Source: Ruminococcus sp. (GTDB lineage Bacteria > Bacillota > Clostridia > Oscillospirales > Acutalibacteraceae). From it: a DNA stretch of 41,128 nucleotides. The stretch lies in assembly GCA_017456845.1 (NCBI GenBank), contig JAFTIP010000009.1, positions 1 to 41,128 of the forward strand, written 5' to 3'. Under the pieces are notes generated by a model. The model did no database searches and was not told the DNA's origin. It saw only the letters and a list, made by a program, of their open reading frames with translations. Below, piece after piece: positions 15,695-23,556 of this stretch (within the stretch, counting starts at the first letter, position 1; the number at the start of each line of letters is the position of its first letter). A program made the position numbers and the translations under genes.

Positions 15695-17013
15695 TATTTT
15701 TTACCCCCTAATAACTTTCTCTTGTCCTCAACTCGTACTGCCTTGCCCATACTTCTTTCAATAGAATTGGGGGCAACCAGCTTAACGTTTGCGGAAATAC
15801 CCAAAAGCGAACGAAGCTCAGCCTCAAGCTTTTCTTCGTTAGCCTTAATAACGCCCACTGTATCAGAGAACATATCTTCGTTCATCTCAACATGAACGTC
15901 GAGGGTATCGGTATTATTAACTCGGTCAACGTAAATCTTATAGTTGGGAGAATAACCCATCTTAAGAAGAACTGTTTCAATCTGAGAGGGGAACACATTA
16001 ACACCGCGGATAATAAGCATATCATCGCTTCTGCCCATAGGCTTTGACATTCTCACAAATGTTCTGCCGCATGCACATGGCTCCGTATTAACCACGCCTA
16101 TGTCTCTCGTGCGGTAACGGATAAAGGGGCAGCACTCCTTGGTAATACAGGTAAATACAAGCTCGCCCACTTCGCCGTTGGGAATAACCTCGCCTGTGTC
16201 GGGGTTGATGGTTTCAATAATAAAATGGTCCTCGTTAACGTGCATACCTGCCTGCTGACTGCATTCGTAGGAAACACAGGGGCCCATAATCTCGGTTAAA
16301 CCGTAAACATCGTAAGCCTTTATGTCAAGAAGCTCCTGTATCTGCTGACGCATTTCCTCTGTCCAGGGCTCTGCACCGAAGATACCTGCCTTAAGAGGCA
16401 GAGTTTTGGGGTCAACCCCCTTTTTATTGAGGGTTTCGCCAATAAACATAGCGTAAGAAGGAGTACAGCAAAGAACTGTAGAACCAAAGTCCTCAAGAAT
16501 TGTAACCTGTCTGTCGGTATTGCCTGAGGAAACAGGAATAGCTGTAGCACCGAGCTTTGTGGCACCGCCGTGCAGACCGAAACCGCCTGTGAAAAGACCG
16601 TAGCCGTAGGAAACGTGAACAAAGTCGTTTTCATCAGCACCAACTGCACAAAGCTGACGGGCGGCGATATCGTCCCACACGTCAAGGTCGTTTCTTGTGT
16701 AGCCTACTACAATCTGTTTGCCTGTAGTACCTGAGGATGCATGAAGTCGTACAACGTCCTTTGTTGGCACTGCAAAAAGTCCGTAGGGGTAGTAATCTCT
16801 CAAATCCTGCTTAACTGTGAAGGGGAGCTTGTGTAAATCCTCTACTCCCTTGATGTCGTCAGGAGTAAGCCCTGCCTCCTCCATTCTCTTACGATAAGGC
16901 TCGACATTTTCGAAAACGTGCTTAACTGTTTTTACGAGTCGCTCGTCCTGAATAGCCTTAATCTCTTCTCTGGAGGCAGTTTCTATTTCTTTTTGCCAAT
17001 ATTTTTCTGCCAT
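15694..17013 (-). CDS. paaK: Phenylacetate-CoA ligase family (aryl-CoA ligase)
   Basis: An AMP-forming CoA ligase of 439 residues. The phosphate-binding loop is LHASSGTTGKQIVVGYT (about residue 90), followed by DVYGLTEIMGPCVSYEC and the hinge region RTRDIGVVNTEPCACGRTFVRMSKPMGRSDDMLIIRGVNVFPSQIE, all typical of PaaK. It joins CoA to an arylacetate with ATP cleavage, or may run in reverse to recover ATP. Next to indolepyruvate ferredoxin oxidoreductase it probably handles indoleacetate, phenylacetate or hydroxyphenylacetate. The symbol is a family name; the in vivo acid is not known. It starts 18 bases after iorB. Confidence 0.9.
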   Translation of the reverse strand: MAEKYWQKEIETASREEIKAIQDERLVKTVKHVFENVEPYRKRMEEAGLTPDDIKGVEDLHKLPFTVKQDLRDYYPYGLFAVPTKDVVRLHASSGTTGKQIVVGYTRNDLDVWDDIAARQLCAVGADENDFVHVSYGYGLFTGGFGLHGGATKLGATAIPVSSGNTDRQVTILEDFGSTVLCCTPSYAMFIGETLNKKGVDPKTLPLKAGIFGAEPWTEEMRQQIQELLDIKAYDVYGLTEIMGPCVSYECSQQAGMHVNEDHFIIETINPDTGEVIPNGEVGELVFTCITKECCPFIRYRTRDIGVVNTEPCACGRTFVRMSKPMGRSDDMLIIRGVNVFPSQIETVLLKMGYSPNYKIYVDRVNNTDTLDVHVEMNEDMFSDTVGVIKANEEKLEAELRSLLGISANVKLVAPNSIERSMGKAVRVEDKRKLLGGKK

Positions 17014-17031
17014 TTTAAAGCACCTTCTTTA

Positions 17032-17598
17032 TTAATAGTTATAACCTAACTCAAAAGCCTTTTTGTTAAGCTCCACAAATTTAGGAGCAACTGTGGTTTC
17101 GATAGCCTCAATCCACTTGTCGTAGGAAATATCGAAGTACTTTGCAAGTCTGCCCATAAGCACGATGTTAACCGCCTTTGAGGAGCCTGCCTCAGTAGCT
17201 AAAGAGAGAGCATCCAAAGCATCTACCTTAACCTTCTCGCTTAACTCATCAAGGATATTTTCGGGATATTCGGCAGCACCTGTAATAACAGGCATAGGGT
17301 CAATTTGCTGAGTATTTGTGATAATTACGCCGTCTTTCTTGAGGTACTCTACCCAACGGGCTGCTTCAAGCTTTTCAAAAGATACGATGCAATCCGCACC
17401 GCCTTTATCAATTACGGGAGAGTAAACTTTCTCGCCGCATCTTACATATGTAACAACACTACCGCCACGCTGGCTCATTCCGTGAACTTCGCTAACCTTA
17501 ACGTCCAAACCTTCGTTCATAAGAAGCTTGCCTAAAAGCTTACTTGCCAGAAGTGAACCCTGACCGCCAACGCCTACAATCATAATACTTTTATTCAT
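17032..17598 (-). CDS. iorB: Indolepyruvate ferredoxin oxidoreductase, beta subunit
   Basis: A subunit of 188 residues. ATG 17598 (MNKSIMIVGVGGQGSLLASKLLG) is preferred because GAGGTG lies about 7 bases upstream; the in-frame GTG at 17613 directly follows the iorA stop. It is the gamma-type domain of the 2-oxoacid:ferredoxin oxidoreductases, with the glycine-rich GVGGQG loop and the EVHGMSQRGGSVVTYVR motif. With IorA it oxidatively decarboxylates aryl-pyruvates to aryl-acetyl-CoA and reduces ferredoxin. The gap to iorA is 11 bases. Confidence 0.92.
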   Translation of the reverse strand: MNKSIMIVGVGGQGSLLASKLLGKLLMNEGLDVKVSEVHGMSQRGGSVVTYVRCGEKVYSPVIDKGGADCIVSFEKLEAARWVEYLKKDGVIITNTQQIDPMPVITGAAEYPENILDELSEKVKVDALDALSLATEAGSSKAVNIVLMGRLAKYFDISYDKWIEAIETTVAPKFVELNKKAFELGYNY

Positions 17599-17609
17599 TA
17601 CAGCACACC

Positions 17610-19337
17610 TCACTCACAAATTGCATCAAATTTACAAAGCTGCTCGCAAACACCGCAACCAACGCAAAGAGTTTTGTCAATCTCTGCCTTGCCGCCGTGC
17701 ATACTGATAGCAGGGCAACCAAGCTTCATACACATTTTGCAGGATTTGCACTTGTCTCTGTCAACTTTAACAGGAGGATTGAGCTTAACGCTCTTGAGAA
17801 GAACGCAGGGTCTGCGTGAAATAATAACTGAAGGCTCGTCTACGGCTAATTCTTCCTTAACAGCCTCTTCGCACTCTTTAAGGTTATAGGGGTCAACAAC
17901 TCTTACTCTGTTGATGCCTACTGCCTTACATAAGGTTTCAAGGTCAATTTTTGCAGCAGGGTCGCCCTTAATATTGTAGCCCGTTGTGGGGTTCTGCTGA
18001 TGGCCTGTCATACCTGTAATGGAGTTATCAAGAATAATAACTGTGGAATTTGAACCGTTATAAGCAATATTAATAAGGCCTGTAACGCCTGAGTGCATAA
18101 ATGTGGAGTCACCGATTACGCAAACGCTCTTGCCCTCGGTTTCTTTACCGCCTGCTTTGTTGAAGCCGTGAAGGCCTGAAACAGAAGCACCCATACAAAG
18201 GGTGGAGTCAAGAGCACTTAAGGGAGCCTGAGCACCAAGTGTGTAACAACCGATATCGCCTAAAACTGTAATCTTATTCTTGGAAAGCACATAGTACATT
18301 CCTCTGTGGGGACATCCTGCACACATAACGGGAGGACGCATGGGAACAGCGGTTTCGATAGAATCAAATGGAGCAACTTCCTTGCCGAAAGCCTCTGCCA
18401 CAATGCTCTGAGAAAACTCGCCGATATTAGAGAACATCTCTTTACCCTCAACCTCTAAGCCAAGGTTCTTAACGTGGGTCTCAATTACACCGTCAAGCTC
18501 TTCTACAATATAAAGCTTCTTAACCTTTGAAGCAAAGTTTTTGATTCTCTCTACAGGAAGAGGATTAATCATACCGATTTTAAGAACGCTTGCCTCATCG
18601 CCAAAAACTTCCTTAACATACTGATATGATGTAGAGCTTGTAATAATACCGATTTCGCCTGTTCCCCACTCCTCACGATTAAGGTCAGAAGTTTCTGCTA
18701 ATTCTGTAAGCTTCTTGGTTCTTTCCTCAACAAAAGGATGACGCTTCTTAGCCATTGCAGGCATCATAATATACTTCTGCATATTCTTTTCGTAGGGCTT
18801 AAGCTCAGGCACTACACGCTCTGAAAGCTCTACAACGCTCTGGGAATGAGCAACTCTTGTGCACATTTTAATAAGAACAGGAGTGTCAAACTCCTCAGAA
18901 AGCTCAAAGGCTTTTTTGGTAAACTCAAGTGCTTCCTTTGAGTCTGCAGGCTCAAGCATAGGAACCTTTGCAGCAATTGCATAGTGGCGGGAGTCCTGCT
19001 CGTTCTGAGAGGAGTGCATACCGGGGTCGTCTGCAACGCAGATAACAAGACCGCCTGTTACACCTGTGTAAGAAAGTGTAAATAAGGGGTCAGCGGCAAC
19101 GTTTAAGCCAACATGCTTCATAGCACAGCAAGCTCTTTTGCCTCTTAAGGATGCACCGAAGGCAACCTCCATGGCTACCTTTTCATTAGGTGCCCACTCG
19201 CAGTAGATGTCGTCAAATTTTGCGGCAAGCTCAGTTATCTCTGTACTGGGTGTGCCGGGGTAAGAGGATACGATTTCGCATCCTGCCTCGTAAAGACCAC
19301 GGGCAATAGCACCGTTGCCGATAAGTAATTCTTTCAT
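17610..19337 (-). CDS. iorA: Indolepyruvate ferredoxin oxidoreductase, alpha subunit
   Basis: A subunit of 575 residues. The N-terminal pyrimidine-binding domain (EIVSSYPGTPSTEITELA, CEWAPNEKVAMEVAFGASLRG) is followed by a middle domain and a TPP-binding domain (APLSALDSTLCMGASVSGLHG, VIGDSTFMHSGVTGLINIAYN). The C-terminus carries a ferredoxin domain with two cysteine sets, CKSCKMCMKLGCP and CVGCGVCEQLCK, for iron-sulfur clusters. The enzyme converts aryl-pyruvates from Trp, Phe or Tyr transamination to aryl-acetyl-CoA. The start ATG 19337 follows a GGAG site. It is the second gene of the operon headed by the symporter. Confidence 0.94.
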   Translation of the reverse strand: MKELLIGNGAIARGLYEAGCEIVSSYPGTPSTEITELAAKFDDIYCEWAPNEKVAMEVAFGASLRGKRACCAMKHVGLNVAADPLFTLSYTGVTGGLVICVADDPGMHSSQNEQDSRHYAIAAKVPMLEPADSKEALEFTKKAFELSEEFDTPVLIKMCTRVAHSQSVVELSERVVPELKPYEKNMQKYIMMPAMAKKRHPFVEERTKKLTELAETSDLNREEWGTGEIGIITSSTSYQYVKEVFGDEASVLKIGMINPLPVERIKNFASKVKKLYIVEELDGVIETHVKNLGLEVEGKEMFSNIGEFSQSIVAEAFGKEVAPFDSIETAVPMRPPVMCAGCPHRGMYYVLSKNKITVLGDIGCYTLGAQAPLSALDSTLCMGASVSGLHGFNKAGGKETEGKSVCVIGDSTFMHSGVTGLINIAYNGSNSTVIILDNSITGMTGHQQNPTTGYNIKGDPAAKIDLETLCKAVGINRVRVVDPYNLKECEEAVKEELAVDEPSVIISRRPCVLLKSVKLNPPVKVDRDKCKSCKMCMKLGCPAISMHGGKAEIDKTLCVGCGVCEQLCKFDAICE

Positions 19338-19373
19338 TTTAAAATCTCCTATAGAGTTATTTTTATATGTAAA

Positions 19374-20921
19374 TCAGTCTTCAAGACTATTCTTAGCAGA
19401 AACTGTTACCTTTTTGTCGTAGCAGGTAAATTTTGCATTTACAGCTTCGGAATCAGGCTTTTTAGTAAGAAGGCTTACCACAATTACAAGCACAATACCC
19501 ATAAGCATAGCAATAACGCCTACATTTGAGGATGCCTGCAAAAGCTTGGGAAGCACCGTAATATTACCTGTAAGCTTAAGCACCATAAAGGTTACGTTAA
19601 AAACTACGCTGAAAATGAAGCTCGCCCATACCGCAGGCTTTGTGGCACGCTTCCAATAAAGGCCAAGCATAAACGGGCCTAAGAAAGCACCGCTCATTGT
19701 ACCCCAGGAAATACCCATAAGGTCGGCAATAAATGCAACCTTTGAGTTTGCCTGTACAATGGCAATCAAAGCCGAAACTACAATAAAGAATACAATGAAA
19801 ATACGCATAAAACGCATTTTGGAGGCTTCTTTCATCTTACCTCCCTTAATAGGATTGAGAAAATCCAGAGTCAGAGTTGAGCTTGAGGTAAGCACCAGAC
19901 TTGATAAAGTAGACATAGAAGCCGCAAGCACAAGCATAATAACAAGAGCAATAACTACGTCACCAAGGGTTGAAAGCATAGTGGGGATAATCGAGTCAAA
20001 GCCACTCTTTGCAACTTCTTCGGGAGTCATAAAAAGTCTGCCGAAGCCGCCCAAGAAGTAACAGCCGCCTGCAACGATAACCGCAAAAACGGTGGAAACA
20101 ACGGTACCTGTTTTAATGGCTTTTTCGTCTTTAATGGCATAGAACTTACCAATCATCTGAGGAAGTCCCCATGTGCCTAAAGAGGTAAGAAGAACAACAC
20201 CTAAAAGTGCTAAGGGGTCAGGGCCGAAGAACGAGGTAAATCCGCCCTCTGCAACTGTATCGGTAGTGACCTTAGAAAGAAGCTCAACGCTTTCCTTAAA
20301 GCCACCGTTAACATTAAGAACGGAAAACACAACAACCACAATGCCCACAAGCATAATCACGCCCTGCACCGCACTGTTTAAAGCTGTACCCATATAGCCC
20401 GAAAGAACAACGTACATTGCGGTAACCACCGCCATAGCCACAACGCAAACCCAGTAAGGCACGTTGAAGCTCATCTCAAAAAGACGGGAAAGTCCGTTGT
20501 AAAGAGAGGCTGTGTAAGGAATCATAAAGATAAACACAATGGCAGAGGCAACAATCTTAAGTGCCTTGCTGTCATAACGCTTTTCAAAAAAGTCGGGCAT
20601 TGTAGCACTTCCTAAGTGCTGAGTCATAATTCGTGTTCGTCTGCCCAAAATCTTCCATGCAAGATAAGAGCCGATTAAAGCGTTACCTAAGCCTATCCAA
20701 GTAGAGGCTAAACCGAAGTTCCAGCCGAACTGACCTGCATAGCCTACAAAAATAACGGCAGAAAAGTACGATGTGCCAAAGGAAAACGCCGTAAGCCAAG
20801 GGCCAACCGACCTTCCTCCCAGAACAAACCCGTTTACGTCTGTTGCTTTTTTTCTGGAGTAAATGCCTATGCCTATAGTAATCGCCAGAAAAAGCAGGAT
20901 AAACAGGATTTTAATCACCAT
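19374..20921 (-). CDS. Sodium:solute symporter (SSS family)
   Basis: An integral membrane protein of 515 residues with about 13 hydrophobic helices. The N-terminal pattern (FVLGGRSVGPWLTAFSFGTSYFSAVIFVGYAG) and the fifth-helix stretch AMYVVLSGYMGTALNSAVQGVIMLVG are hallmarks of SSS transporters such as PutP and PanF. It imports a solute with Na+. It is the first gene of the transcript and lies 36 bases before iorA, so an aromatic acid, 2-oxoacid or amino acid used by the Ior pathway is a reasonable but unproven substrate. The C-terminal tail is hydrophilic. Confidence 0.9.
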   Translation of the reverse strand: MVIKILFILLFLAITIGIGIYSRKKATDVNGFVLGGRSVGPWLTAFSFGTSYFSAVIFVGYAGQFGWNFGLASTWIGLGNALIGSYLAWKILGRRTRIMTQHLGSATMPDFFEKRYDSKALKIVASAIVFIFMIPYTASLYNGLSRLFEMSFNVPYWVCVVAMAVVTAMYVVLSGYMGTALNSAVQGVIMLVGIVVVVFSVLNVNGGFKESVELLSKVTTDTVAEGGFTSFFGPDPLALLGVVLLTSLGTWGLPQMIGKFYAIKDEKAIKTGTVVSTVFAVIVAGGCYFLGGFGRLFMTPEEVAKSGFDSIIPTMLSTLGDVVIALVIMLVLAASMSTLSSLVLTSSSTLTLDFLNPIKGGKMKEASKMRFMRIFIVFFIVVSALIAIVQANSKVAFIADLMGISWGTMSGAFLGPFMLGLYWKRATKPAVWASFIFSVVFNVTFMVLKLTGNITVLPKLLQASSNVGVIAMLMGIVLVIVVSLLTKKPDSEAVNAKFTCYDKKVTVSAKNSLED

Positions 20922-20982
20922 AAATATCCACTTCTTTCAAAATATTCACAAAAATTCCGTATTTTCACGAAAATGATATTTA

Positions 20983-21011
20983 ATTATACCAAAATTTTGT
21001 AGCTAACACAA
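20983..21011 (-). promoter_or_regulatory. Promoter of the symporter-ior-ligase-ACT operon
   Basis: Minus-strand TTGTGT (21006-21011) and a consensus TATAAT (20983-20988) are 17 bases apart. Just downstream the palindrome ATTTTCACGAAAAT (20961-20974, 6-bp arms) lies where an operator would block early elongation. The transcript is divergent from the met operon. Confidence 0.65.
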
Positions 21012-21080
21012 GTATTTTTGCAGGATTTATCACATAATTTTGCAAAATTTAAGCTGTAAAGTCTTTCCTTTTAAAAAAAG

Positions 21081-21109
21081 TTGACATAGTATGCAAGTTG
21101 GTTTATAAT
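21081..21109 (+). promoter_or_regulatory. Consensus sigma-A promoter of the met leader
   Basis: TTGACA (21081-21086) and TATAAT (21104-21109) with a spacer of exactly 17 bases: both hexamers match the consensus perfectly. Transcription should start near 21116, 23 bases before the leader ATG. Such a strong unregulated promoter suggests that control is exerted downstream. Confidence 0.9.
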
Positions 21110-21138
21110 GAATTTAAGTTTTACAGGAGGACACCAAA

Positions 21139-21198
21139 ATGAAAAGTTTATATGTAAACTACAATATGATGATGTGCACCTGTGCCTTCAAAAACTGA
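21139..21198 (+). CDS. Met/Cys-rich leader peptide upstream of metY
   Basis: A 19-residue open frame, MKSLYVNYNMMMCTCAFKN, with an excellent ribosome site (AGGAGGA, 21125-21131) 7 bases before its ATG. Codons 10-12 are consecutive Met (21166-21174), followed by Cys-Thr-Cys (21175-21183). Three adjacent Met codons are very unlikely by chance in so short a peptide placed before methionine genes. The last codons (GCC TTC AAA AAC TGA) form one arm of the proposed antiterminator. I infer a regulatory peptide whose translation speed reports charged Met-tRNA (and perhaps Cys-tRNA); the peptide itself probably has no other role. It is too short for normal gene finders. Confidence 0.82.
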   Translation: MKSLYVNYNMMMCTCAFKN

Positions 21199-21232
21199 TT
21201 GAGTCTTTATGATTTATCTGATTTTTGAGGGC
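21184..21232 (+). promoter_or_regulatory. Proposed antiterminator hairpin of the met attenuator
   Basis: GCCTTCAAAAA at the end of the leader frame (21184-21194) can pair over 11 consecutive positions (one G-U) with TTTTTGAGGGC (21222-21232). After bulging A21221 the helix continues with four more pairs and one mismatch (21195-21199 with 21216-21220). The downstream arm includes GGC 21230-21232, the base of the terminator stem, so the two hairpins exclude each other. A ribosome at the leader stop codon would cover the upstream arm and favour termination; one stalled at the Met codons would leave it free. Confidence 0.68.
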
Positions 21233-21262
21233 AGATACCCATTTGGGTTTCTGCCTTTTCTT
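21230..21262 (+). terminator. Intrinsic terminator (attenuator) before metY
   Basis: GGCAGATACCC (21230-21240) pairs with GGGTTTCTGCC (21245-21255), 10 of 11 positions, loop ATTT, followed by TTTTCTTATTT. It lies between the leader peptide and metY, 35 bases before the metY start, where a simple operon would have no terminator. Confidence 0.88.
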
Positions 21263-21289
21263 ATTTAAACTTCAAGGAGGAAGATACCT

Positions 21290-22573
21290 ATGAGTAACTT
21301 CAGTATCGACACTAAATGCGTTCAGGGCGGCTATACCCCCGAAAGCGGCGAGCCCCGTCAGATTCCCATTGTGCAGAGCACTACTTTTAAATATGCAACT
21401 TCAGAGGCAATGGGCAAGCTTTTCGACTTAGAGGCTGAGGGCTATTTTTACACAAGACTTCAGAATCCCACCAACGACACCGTTGCAAAGAAGATTTGCG
21501 AGCTTGAGGGCGGTACTGCCGCAATGCTTACATCCTCAGGTCAGGCAGCAAGCTTTTTCAGCATCTTTAACATTGCAGGCGTAGGCGACCACGTGGTTGC
21601 ATCCTCTGCAATTTACGGCGGCACCTACAATCTTTTTGCAGTTACAATGAAGCGTATGGGCATCGACTTTACCTTTGTTGCTCCCGATTGCTCTGAAGAA
21701 GAGCTCAATGCCGCTTTCAAACCCAATACCAAGGCACTTTTCGGCGAAACTATCGCAAACCCTGCATTAGTTGTGCTTGATATCGAAAAGTTTGCAAATG
21801 CCGCACACAGCCACGGTGTTCCCCTTATTATTGACAACACCTTTGCTACTCCCGTTAACTGCCGTCCTATTGAATGGGGTGCAGATATCGTTATTCACTC
21901 AACAACAAAGTACATCGACGGTCACGGCGTTTCTGTTGGCGGTTGCATTGTTGATTCCGGTAAGTTCGACTGGACAAAATACCCCGACAAATTCCCCGGT
22001 CTCTGTACTCCTGACGAAAGCTACCACGGCGTAACCTATACCGAGCGTTTCGGCCTTGCAGGTGCATACATTACTAAGGCAACTGCTCAGTTAATGCGTG
22101 ATTTCGGCTGTATCCAGTCCCCTCAGCACGCTTTCTACATAAACCTCGGTTTAGAGAGCCTTCACGTAAGAATGCGTCAGCACTGTGCAAACGGCCTTGC
22201 TGTTGCAACATATCTTAAAAATCATCCCAAGGTTGCTTGGGTACGTTTTCCCCATTTAGAAGGCGATGCTTCTTATGAGCTTGCAAAGAAGTATATGCCC
22301 AACGGCGGTTGCGGCGTTGTATCATTTGGCGTTAAGGGCGGAAGACAGGCTGCTGAGACCTTTATGAAAAACCTTAAGATTGCCGCTATCGAAACCCACG
22401 TTGCCGACGCACGCACCTGCTGCCTGCATCCTGCAAGTGCTACACACAGACAGATGAACGACGATGAACTTACCGCTGCCGGTATTTCTCCCGACCTCGT
22501 TCGTTTCTCCTGCGGTATTGAAGGTGCCGAAGACCTTATTGCAGACATCGAAAATGCATTAGCTCAGGTTTAA
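21290..22573 (+). CDS. metY: O-acetylhomoserine sulfhydrylase (homocysteine synthase)
   Basis: A cytoplasmic PLP enzyme of 427 residues, the usual size for this family. It makes homocysteine from O-acetyl-L-homoserine and sulfide. Motifs: the N-terminal [29 protein letters not shown], the phosphate-binding region ALEGG-like [16 protein letters not shown], the cofactor Asp in [10 protein letters not shown] (about 180-189) and the Schiff-base Lys in [13 protein letters not shown] (K207). AAGGAGG (21274-21280) gives a strong ribosome site. It is the first structural gene after the attenuator, and metAA follows 17 bases later and supplies its substrate. Confidence 0.95.
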   Translation: MSNFSIDTKCVQGGYTPESGEPRQIPIVQSTTFKYATSEAMGKLFDLEAEGYFYTRLQNPTNDTVAKKICELEGGTAAMLTSSGQAASFFSIFNIAGVGDHVVASSAIYGGTYNLFAVTMKRMGIDFTFVAPDCSEEELNAAFKPNTKALFGETIANPALVVLDIEKFANAAHSHGVPLIIDNTFATPVNCRPIEWGADIVIHSTTKYIDGHGVSVGGCIVDSGKFDWTKYPDKFPGLCTPDESYHGVTYTERFGLAGAYITKATAQLMRDFGCIQSPQHAFYINLGLESLHVRMRQHCANGLAVATYLKNHPKVAWVRFPHLEGDASYELAKKYMPNGGCGVVSFGVKGGRQAAETFMKNLKIAAIETHVADARTCCLHPASATHRQMNDDELTAAGISPDLVRFSCGIEGAEDLIADIENALAQV

Positions 22574-22590
22574 TTTCAGGAGGTGTTTTA

Positions 22591-23517
22591 ATGCCAATTA
22601 AAATTCCCAACGAGCTTCCTGCTACTAAAACTTTATATGAGGAAAACATCTTTGCCATTACCGAAACAAGGGCCTTAACTCAGGACATCCGCCCTTTGCA
22701 GATTGTTATTCTTAACCTTATGCCCACAAAGATTGAAACCGAAACCCAGCTTGCCAGACTTTTGGGCAACACTCCGTTGCAGGTAGATGTGGAGCTTATC
22801 CACACCGCCACCCACAAGTCAAAAAACGTTGACTCTGACCACCTTTTAAGCTTTTATAAAACCTTTGACGAGATAAAACACCGTAAGTTTGACGGTATGA
22901 TTATAACAGGTGCGCCTGTGGAGCATCTTGAGTTTGAAGAGGTAGAATACTGGGATGAGCTTTGTGAGATTATGGAATGGACCAAAACCAACGTAACCTC
23001 AACCTTTCATATTTGCTGGGGTGCACAGGCAGGTCTTTACTACCACTACGGCATAAAAAAGTATCCTCTTCCTAAAAAGCTTTTCGGAATTTTCAAACAC
23101 ACCTTAGACTACAAGCGTTCTATGCTTTTCAGAGGCTCTGACGACGAATTCTGGGTACCTCAATCCCGTCACACTACAGTAAGGCGAGAAGACATTGAGG
23201 CTGTAGAGGGGCTTAAAATACTTTCTTCATCAGAAGAAACGGGAGTTTACGCCATTTCCACTAACAAAGGCAGACAGATTTTTATTACAGGCCACTCAGA
23301 GTATGACCGCGACACCCTTAAAAAGGAATATTTAAGGGACAAAAACTTAGGCAAGCCCATAGACCTGCCTAAAAACTACTTCCCTGATGATGACGACACA
23401 AAAGACCCCGTTATCAAGTGGCGAAGCCACTCAAGCCTGCTTTACTCCAACTGGCTCAACTACTTTGTGTATCAGACAACTCCCTACAACATCAACGAAA
23501 TTGACTCTATAAAATAA
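22591..23517 (+). CDS. metAA: Homoserine O-acetyltransferase, MetA family
   Basis: A protein of 308 residues of the MetA (HTS) family. The catalytic Cys is C142 in [12 protein letters not shown] and the His/Glu pair is H235 and E237 in ITGHSEYD, the same numbering as in E. coli MetA. At residue 111 this protein has Glu (GAPVEHLEF), where E. coli has Gly (GAPLGLVEF). Glu111 is the established marker of acetyl-CoA rather than succinyl-CoA use in this family. That fits the neighbour metY, which needs O-acetylhomoserine. Automatic annotation often calls such proteins succinyltransferases. AGGAGGTG precedes the ATG. Confidence 0.95.
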   Translation: MPIKIPNELPATKTLYEENIFAITETRALTQDIRPLQIVILNLMPTKIETETQLARLLGNTPLQVDVELIHTATHKSKNVDSDHLLSFYKTFDEIKHRKFDGMIITGAPVEHLEFEEVEYWDELCEIMEWTKTNVTSTFHICWGAQAGLYYHYGIKKYPLPKKLFGIFKHTLDYKRSMLFRGSDDEFWVPQSRHTTVRREDIEAVEGLKILSSSEETGVYAISTNKGRQIFITGHSEYDRDTLKKEYLRDKNLGKPIDLPKNYFPDDDDTKDPVIKWRSHSSLLYSNWLNYFVYQTTPYNINEIDSIK

Positions 23518-23520
23518 GCA

Positions 23521-23556
23521 ATCGCCTTCCGTATTAAGCGGAAGGCGATATTTTAT
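23521..23556 (+). terminator. Terminator of the met operon
   Basis: ATCGCCTTCCG (23521-23531) pairs perfectly with 23539-23549 around a 7-base loop, followed by ATTTTATTT. It starts 3 bases after metAA. The convergent regulator gene ends at 23553, so it may also help end that transcript. Confidence 0.88.

Noticed and set aside
21209-21268. Second short frame after the leader (ATG ATT TAT CTG ...) running through the terminator
   Set aside because: It has no ribosome site and its codons overlap the terminator stem, whose pairing explains the sequence.
20940-21289. SAM riboswitch or T-box before metY
   Set aside because: No T-box sequence (TGGNACCGCG-like) and no S-box helices are visible; the leader-peptide model explains the terminator better.
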